The notes beneath the pieces were generated by a model. That model worked only from the letters and a program-made list of their open reading frames with translations. It ran no database searches and had not been told where the DNA came from. 64,000 nucleotides of DNA from Fulvia fulva (lineage: Eukaryota > Ascomycota > Dothideomycetes > Mycosphaerellales > Mycosphaerellaceae), in contig NC_063024.1 in NCBI RefSeq assembly GCF_020509005.1, positions 1,426,001 through 1,490,000 on the forward strand, written 5' to 3'. This document shows, one piece after another, positions 57,790 to 64,000 of the stretch (positions within the stretch are counted from its first letter, which is position 1; each line of letters starts with the position of its first letter). Position numbers and translations under genes: made by a program.

Positions 57790-58560
57790 ATCTTTAAACG
57801 AGGCCAAACTGACCTTAGCTATCTAGGCTACGAAACGCGACGCGATAATCACGAATCGACTTACTATAAAGGTATACGATACGTCTCGAACTATACTAGG
57901 GTATCGATTGAATAGACAACCTCCTCGGGGTGACTACGAGCCTAATTCGAAGAAGCTTATAGAGCTAGAAGAGAGGGTAATACTTAAGTATATACTCGAG
58001 CTAGATCTTAGAGGTTTCCCGCTATTAAAGGCTAGTATATAAGTAATAGCCGATTTATTACTATAAGAGAAGGGTCTTAAGCCCGCTAGTCTTAATTAGA
58101 TAGACAGGTTCATTAGGCGGTATCGTAAGCTAAAGGTTTATATAATACGTAGATACGATCGTTAGCGAGCCCTAATAGAAGATCTAGACGTTATCGAGAA
58201 GTAGTTCTTACTTATACGTAATATAAAGGAGAAGTATAGTATCCTTAACTAGGACACCTATAACTTCGACGAGAAAGAGTTTATAATAGGTGTTATTATG
58301 TCTTAGAGCGTCGTTACGGGTTTAGAAAGGCGTAGTAGAAAGAGGAAGGTCGTTTAATAGAGTAATAGAGAGGGAGTAGAGAGATAGCGTATTAGATAGC
58401 TCTTATACGAAGCGAGATTAGTAAGCTACGTAAGTCTAACGAGGCCCTTATATAGCGGAAAGTACGAAAGCGTAAGTATATTTAGTCTAGAGGGTCTCTA
58501 ACCTTCGATAAGTATTATAAGTAGGTATAAGTACGTAGTTAGGTAAGGTATAAGTCGAAT
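57790..58560 (+). mobile_element. pogo/Fot1-type DNA transposon remnant with core deleted
   Basis: Cut-and-paste transposase relic. The N-terminal helix-turn-helix region (LIELEERVILKYILELDLRGFP near 57955) and the second DNA-binding half (IDRFIRRYRKLK near 58110) are recognisable. The start of the catalytic domain, YNFDE at 58259-58273, supplies the first DDE aspartate. After about 58370 the sequence jumps to the C-terminal basic segment (SKLRKSNEAL, then RGSLTFDK near 58490-58510). The middle of the catalytic domain is missing, so it could not transpose by itself. RIP stops are present. Terminal inverted repeats were not found by eye. Confidence 0.75.
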
Positions 58561-59044
58561 AGATATTCTATCTAAGGGAGGCGCGGAGGGCGCGAGAGTT
58601 ATTTCCGGGCGCCAAGCCGCTAGTCGGATTATTTAGCGGGCGCGAGGTCTAGATACGTACCCGCGGGTTCAAGTAAATATACGCCGGTACGGTAATACTA
58701 CCCCCCCTTAGAGTACGCTCCGGAGTACTCTCCTCTCCTCTTATATCTTTCGTATCTATTACATCTCTTATTACCTTCGTAAATACCTTATTATCTATTA
58801 GACTATATATATCGCTCTCTTTTATATAAGCCCGGAGGCCTCGTTCTACCGGTATTAGAGCTATCGCTACTTATACTAGTTAGCGCGCTATACGTATACC
58901 TATAGCGTTCTTATTCGGTATTTAGTCTATAGGTAGTTAAAAACTAGGTAGCTTAGTCGCTCTCGGGTAGTTATAGTAAAAGTCGGCTACGGAGGCGGCG
59001 GTAGTCTCGATAACCTAGTCCGTAGCTTTATAGGATAGCTTATT
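58561..59044. other. Unassigned RIP-mutated sequence between pogo remnant and Gypsy 2
   Basis: Contains a C7 run near 58709-58715 and a palindrome-like AGAGTACGCTCCGGAGTACT nearby. It may include the pogo 3' end or another element. No domain recognised. Confidence 0.4.
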
Positions 59045-59198
59045 TATTACGGTTTACTACTACCGTAACGTCGCGCCGCGGCTCTTCCCCGCGTACTAGC
59101 GCCTTAGCGCTTCCCTATATATCTCGCGCGCTTCGCGCTTCTCTTTCGTAGCCTTACCGAATAACGCTTATTTTATAGTAACCCTATACTATCTTATA
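59045..59198 (+). repeat. Probable 5' LTR of Gypsy element 2
   Basis: Starts TATTACGGT and ends TCTTATA, like element 1's TATTACGGG...CCTTATA, and shares the CTCTTTCGTAGC core. The 3' partner is outside the window, so the limits are inferred. Confidence 0.45.
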
Positions 59199-62100
59199 GA
59201 TTACTACCCGTAGTAGTTTAATCGGTCTTATAAGCGGCCTATCTAGTTAGGCTAGTAGTCATAATCAAATAGTACTAATAATAACTATAGTCGCGTAAAT
59301 AAGCGTATTAGTTAAGTTAATAGATCACCTCTCTCCTTCGCGTAAAACGCGCGCCTCCCTACTCTTATAGGGCCCTTATATACCTACTAAGAGAGTAGTC
59401 TTATCTACTACGTAATAGTATAATATAGCTACACCCGGTAGTACTACTAACGGGGTGCTCTTACCTAAGTAACCTCTTTATCTAGATCTTAGTAAGTATA
59501 AGCGTTAGTCGCTCGTACGCGCTAAGCTTTTCCTAACCGTATCTACTAAAACGTAGACACTCGATAACCTAGGTATCGATACCGCCCTAGGTGCCTTCCC
59601 TTCCGACGACGACTCGAACGTATTCGCCGCCGAATAATAAGAGATTAAGAAGGATCTACTACCTAAAGAATAGTAGTTTGCCTTAACCTCCGACCCTATT
59701 AACTTCGTATAATTCCTCGACAAAGAATAGATCTTAGAAGAAGGAGGAATTAAGGTATATAAGATTATAGAGCTAAGAGATAATATATCTATATAAGATA
59801 GTAAAACTGATAATATACGCTAACCTAAAGAGTAGGTAATCGCCTTAGAATATACTACTATTAAGAGCCTAGCCGAGTTCGCGACTCGTACTATAGTATA
59901 CCTAGAGATTATGTTTCACCTCGTTCGCTAGATATAGTTAGACTTTATTATACTTTTTAACTAGGTCGAGTCCCTAAAGAAGGCTAATAAGGTTATATAG
60001 CGTAAGTACGCTAATATAAAGAAGGAACGTAATATCGTATCCGATAGTCTTAGTCAACTCGAAAAGGATAAGGATGTGAAGGGCCTCTTTATATTCTACT
60101 TTAACAAATACTAGAAGTATAAGAGTTAGATATAAGACCTTTACGAAGCTAATTAGCGCCTCCGATAGGACAACGATACGCTCTTCGGATAGGTCGAGGA
60201 GTCGTAGGTAGGTATATTACCTAAGGACATTAAAGCCCTGTCTAAGCGTAATTAGGCTCTAAATAAGGAGGTAGTAGAGCTAAAGGCTTAGCTAGTAGCT
60301 AAGGACACGAACGGTACTAGCGATACTAGCGGTACTAACGGTAATAATAATAATAACCGTAGTCGTTAGGTCCGCGTCTACTCTCCTCGTCGTAACGGTG
60401 TTTTACGATTACCTACGCCTCCTACTTAGTAGGACCGTATAGGTAGAGGCACCCGACGAGGAGGTTGTAGAGGTAGTAGCGATTACGACGGAGACAACTC
60501 TAATAACGATAAGGGTAGAGACAATAGTCGACTACGCCGTTACCTACGCCGTAACTCCTTACGACGAGAACGCTAGGGCATACCTAGTAGTGCTTCTAGG
60601 GTAACTAGCAATACCGCCGTTAGCTAGTTTACTACTATCGAGCCCTCCGTTAATGTTATATATACTAATAAGTTAGTTAAGGACCTAGAAAGTAAGTTCG
60701 ATAATAAGAATATAAACTTTAACCGTTAGCTCGATTAGCTAGAGATTAAGCTGTCCGTAATATAGTTCTAGACTATCGAGGACGGACTACGCTATATCCT
60801 TAACTACCTCGACGGGTACCCGTACTAGCTATATAATCCGCGAGTACCCTCTAAGCGTACTAAGCGCAATTACGTTAACCCCTTCAAGTCTATCGATAGG
60901 ATAATCTAATTCCTTATCGATCGGTATAGTAAGAAGGACGTCGTAGGCAAGGCCTTCTAGAAGCTCTAGGTCTTATAGTAGGGTAAGAACGAGTCATTTT
61001 CTATCTTTATCGCTAAGTACGACGAACAGCGTAACTTATACGACCTATTAGCTAAGACTAATCACCGCCTATTCGAGGGTAAGCTTAACTATAAATATAT
61101 AGAGGCACTACCTATAGAGACTAAGGACCGCGAAGACTTGGTCGACCTATACTATAAGCTCGAAGCTAAGTTTGAGCGCCTAAAGTCAAAGACCCTAGCT
61201 ATACTACGACCACCTCGTAGTACTAGCGGTAGTAACGGCACTATACCTACTACGCCCGGCTTAGCCTAAGGTTTAGGCCTTAAGCTATACGCTTAGATAC
61301 CGCGCGAATTTAAGGAACTTAAGAAGCTCGAGCCTAAGAAGAAGGCTAGTATTATCGTAGTAGGCGGTTATATCCGCTACCGCCGTATAGACTATAACTT
61401 ATACTCGCTAGACTACCCTATTAAGTAGTATAAGCGCCCTCCGCCGCGCGCGAATACTAGCTCTATAATATAGACACCGGCTAACTCTTAGTAATAGAGA
61501 AATAGCTAGACTAACGCTTAAGTACGATAACCGTTAGTCCTACTTACGAACATAATACTAAGAAGGAAATATAGCGAGATACGGTAATATAAGGACTAGA
61601 GTACGCTTTACGTATATTAGTAAGCTCTCTAATACCGCCTATTACACGAGGGGTACTAAGGCCGAGAGTATTCCCTTACCTTATAATGCCTAGTAGTATA
61701 GATAGTAATTAAGCTCTCGCCTTTCTTAATTATAGTACTACCTCTTAGTATATAAATTCTATATACGCTCGTATATATAATCTTTCTCGACTCTAGGAAG
61801 AACCTCTTTAATTAGGACTAGCTAATAGCGGCTCCGCTAACGAGCTTATTACCGAGTCTACGTACTTTCCTTTTAATATTGGCGGCTACGTCGAAATCCT
61901 TAGCTACTATTTAGTAGAATTACTAGAGTATAATATCGTACTCGGCTCTAGTTAGTTTATAGACTACGAACTAGAGATATAGTAGGAGAAGGGCATTATA
62001 ATAATGAATCATTTGAAATGCCGTACCTATAAGGCAGACTAGAGGTCTAATAAGTACCTAATAGTATAGTCTATTAACTATCTAGCTACGCTAGTACTAT

Positions 62101-62699
62101 TAGGCAATTATCGACCGCCGATAGTAGAAGATAACCCCGACGAAGTTACCGCTCCTACGCTATCGTTACCTAAGTATATACCCTAACTATAGTTCTATAC
62201 GACGTTCGAGGACGAAGAGGATAACTTCTATATATATACTCGATAACCGTTACCGGAAGACGGCGTTAAGACGTTAAAGCGACCGTGCTAACATACGATA
62301 ATAAAAGTAACGAGTTGTTAAAATAGAACTAGAGATCGATATCGTAAACATCTCCGCGGCCTACGTAGTAAAACTAGCTCGTAAGAAAGGAGCGGAAGTC
62401 TATATAATATAGACTATACTACCTAGTTAGAAGTACTACGCTAATATATTACGAGCCTACGTAATAGTAGCGACTAGGTAAGACTTCGATCCTACTAGGC
62501 TCTACGCTATAAACCTTCGAAAGGTATAGTTAGTAGACCCCTTAATAGTATATATAATAATAGTGAATAGCGACTTCGATAGATTTATAAAAGGCAAAGA
62601 TAAGGACTAAGATACTAAGGTCTACTTACCCTAGGAACCATACGATTTCGAGGACTATTTTAACCGTTAGGATATATCGAAGATCCTACCTTACCGCCC

Positions 62700-64000
62700 T
62701 AGTAAAGACTATAAAATACACCTTAAAGACGAAACTAAGTCACCTCCTTTTAAGCGGCTATACGTAATGTCGTCTCGCGAGAATAAGGTAATAAAGAAGT
62801 AGGTCGACAATTAGCTATAATCTAGAGCGATATAACGAAGTACGAGCCCGGCTTCTATACTAGTACTAATTGTACGTAAACTAGGCGGCGGTCTACGGGT
62901 CTATATCAACTATAGAGCTCTTAACGCCCTTACGGTCAATAGTAGATACCTAATACCGCTATTCTAAGAAACGCTAAACCGCCTAAATAGGAAGAAGTAC
63001 TTTACTAAACTCGATATTATCTCTACCTTTAACCGTATTCGTATTACGGAGGGCTACGAATAGAAAACTACGTTTAGTACTCGCTATAGTCAATTCGAGT
63101 ATATAGTAATGCCTTTCGGCCTATATAATGCTCTAGGAACATTCTAATTATATATTAACGATACGCTTAGGGAGTATCTCGATAACTTCTGTTTAGTATA
63201 CCTAGATAATATCCTGATCTTTAGCGATACATTCGAGGAATATATATAATACGTACGTAAAGTGCTATAACGTATACGTAAAGCCGGCCTATAATTAGAC
63301 ATCGACAAATGCGAGTTCTACTAAATAGAGACGAAGTACCTTAGTATTATTATAGGAGTCGACGGTATCCGTATAGACCTAGAAAAGGTCGACGTAGTTA
63401 AGAACTAGCTTACTCTAATATGCCTAAAGGATATATAAGTATCCCTTAGGTTTGGAAACTTCTATCGAAGGTTTATATAGAACTTCTCTAAAATCTGTAT
63501 ACCCCTTACGAATTTAATAAAGACTAGTAAGAATAGTAAACCGATACTATTCGTTTAGACAATAGAATACGAAGCAGCCTTCTAAGGATTAAAAGATGTA
63601 TTCTTAACGGACACGGTACTCGTATACTTTGTACTAGGGTTAGAAACTATAGTCGAAACAGATGCCTTAGATTTCGTTACTACGGTAGTAATTTTATAGA
63701 AACACGGAGACGTCTAGAGACCGGTAGTATATATATCTAAGAAGATATTACTATAGGAGTATAACTACGAGATTTACGATAAGGAACTATTAGCTATCGT
63801 CCTCGCCTTCGAAGAATAGAGACCTAAGCTTACCGTTAACTTAGACGATAATATAGATACCGATTTCGAGAATACAAAGGATATAGACAATAATCCCGTT
63901 ATTATCTACTCCGATCACAAGAACCTAGAATACTTTATAAGCACGAAACAACTTAATAGACGGTAGGTACGCTAGGTATAGTTCCTAGTACAGTTCGTAT
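62700..64000 (+). pseudogene. Gypsy element 2 RT and RNase H
   Basis: [18 protein letters not shown] block near 62885, [13 protein letters not shown] near 63007, MPFGLYNAL near 63110, YLDN at 63199, ETDALDFVTTVV near 63656 and NLEYFISTKQLNRR near 63923. The second active-site Asp is Asn and stops are frequent. Confidence 0.85.

Larger units (their letters stand above)
45190..64000. repeat. RIP-mutated transposon island
   Basis: Nearly 19 kb depleted of CA and TG dinucleotides; for example 54001-54060 and 55501-55560 contain none. TA is enriched and CG retained. This is the product expected of repeat-induced point mutation (CpA to TpA on either strand), and TAG stops fill every former coding frame. 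No intact ORF longer than about 70 codons remains. It continues past the right edge. Confidence 0.92.
59045..64000 (+). mobile_element. Second Gypsy retrotransposon, related to the first, cut by the window edge
   Basis: A probable 5' LTR (59045-59198) is followed by a gag region with charged helices (about 59500-61250), a knuckle relic near 61340-61430, a protease-like stretch near 61790-61900, RT about 62700-63300 with YLDN at 63199-63210, and RNase H from about 63640 (ETDALDF, YDKELLAI near 63775). It ends at the right edge before integrase. Domain spacing matches element 1 but the sequence is clearly diverged. Riddled with TAG/TAA. Confidence 0.88.

Noticed and set aside
57570..59723. Short frames (57570-57755 and 59505-59723) in the transposon zone
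   Set aside because: They are gaps between RIP stops in non-coding frames of mobile elements.

Overview
The window is nuclear DNA of a filamentous ascomycete (Pezizomycotina). The evidence is short GT-AG introns of 50-180 bp, compact genes on both strands, a fungal gene set (REV3, COP9 subunit 2, CWC25, Rho3, otubain, cutinase, secreted GH31 alpha-glucosidase), and transposons mutated by repeat-induced point mutation (RIP). Dothideomycetes is my best guess from overall gene style, but nothing here proves the class.

The first ~44.8 kb is gene-rich. In order it holds: the 3' part of a class-III aminotransferase (1-1105), a PAP2/Aur1-like membrane protein (2611-3950), an NmrA-like protein (6184-7140), a cytochrome P450 diverging from a squalene-hopene-cyclase-type triterpene cyclase (7338-9075 and 9710-11732, both damaged), aspartate-semialdehyde dehydrogenase (12105-13396), an SDR (13469-14282), a cutinase-family esterase (14966-15700), REV3 (16145-21247), a GH31 alpha-glucosidase with an internal CBM20-like domain (22207-25338), two tandem F-box-like paralogues, the second with a stop codon (26134-29183), a DeoC-type aldolase (29617-30512), ribosomal protein eS27 (31432-31916), an otubain (33253-35334), CSN2 (37969-39677) divergent from CWC25 (40013-41290), Rho3 (42227-43053) and a broken SDR pseudogene (43858-44775).

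From about 45.2 kb to the right edge there is no intact gene. This is a nested stack of plus-strand transposons, all heavily mutated by RIP: CA and TG dinucleotides are nearly absent, TA is abundant and CG is retained, so CAG and TGG codons have become TAG throughout. A Tad-like LINE (about 45.6-57.65 kb) is split by a complete Gypsy chromovirus (46546-53761) with 184-bp LTRs and a 5-bp target-site duplication. A pogo/Fot1-type transposase remnant lacking its core follows, then a second, related Gypsy element that runs off the right edge.

The housekeeping genes look intact. Several accessory genes carry single lesions: frameshifts at G or A runs, or in-frame stops. Either the accessory genes are decaying, or the assembly has homopolymer errors; raw reads would decide. 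The most interesting points are the damaged P450/hopene-cyclase pair, the CBM20-like insertion inside the GH31 catalytic domain, and the datable transposon nest with CpA-specific RIP. I saw no CRISPR array, phage, or confident tRNA or rRNA gene.
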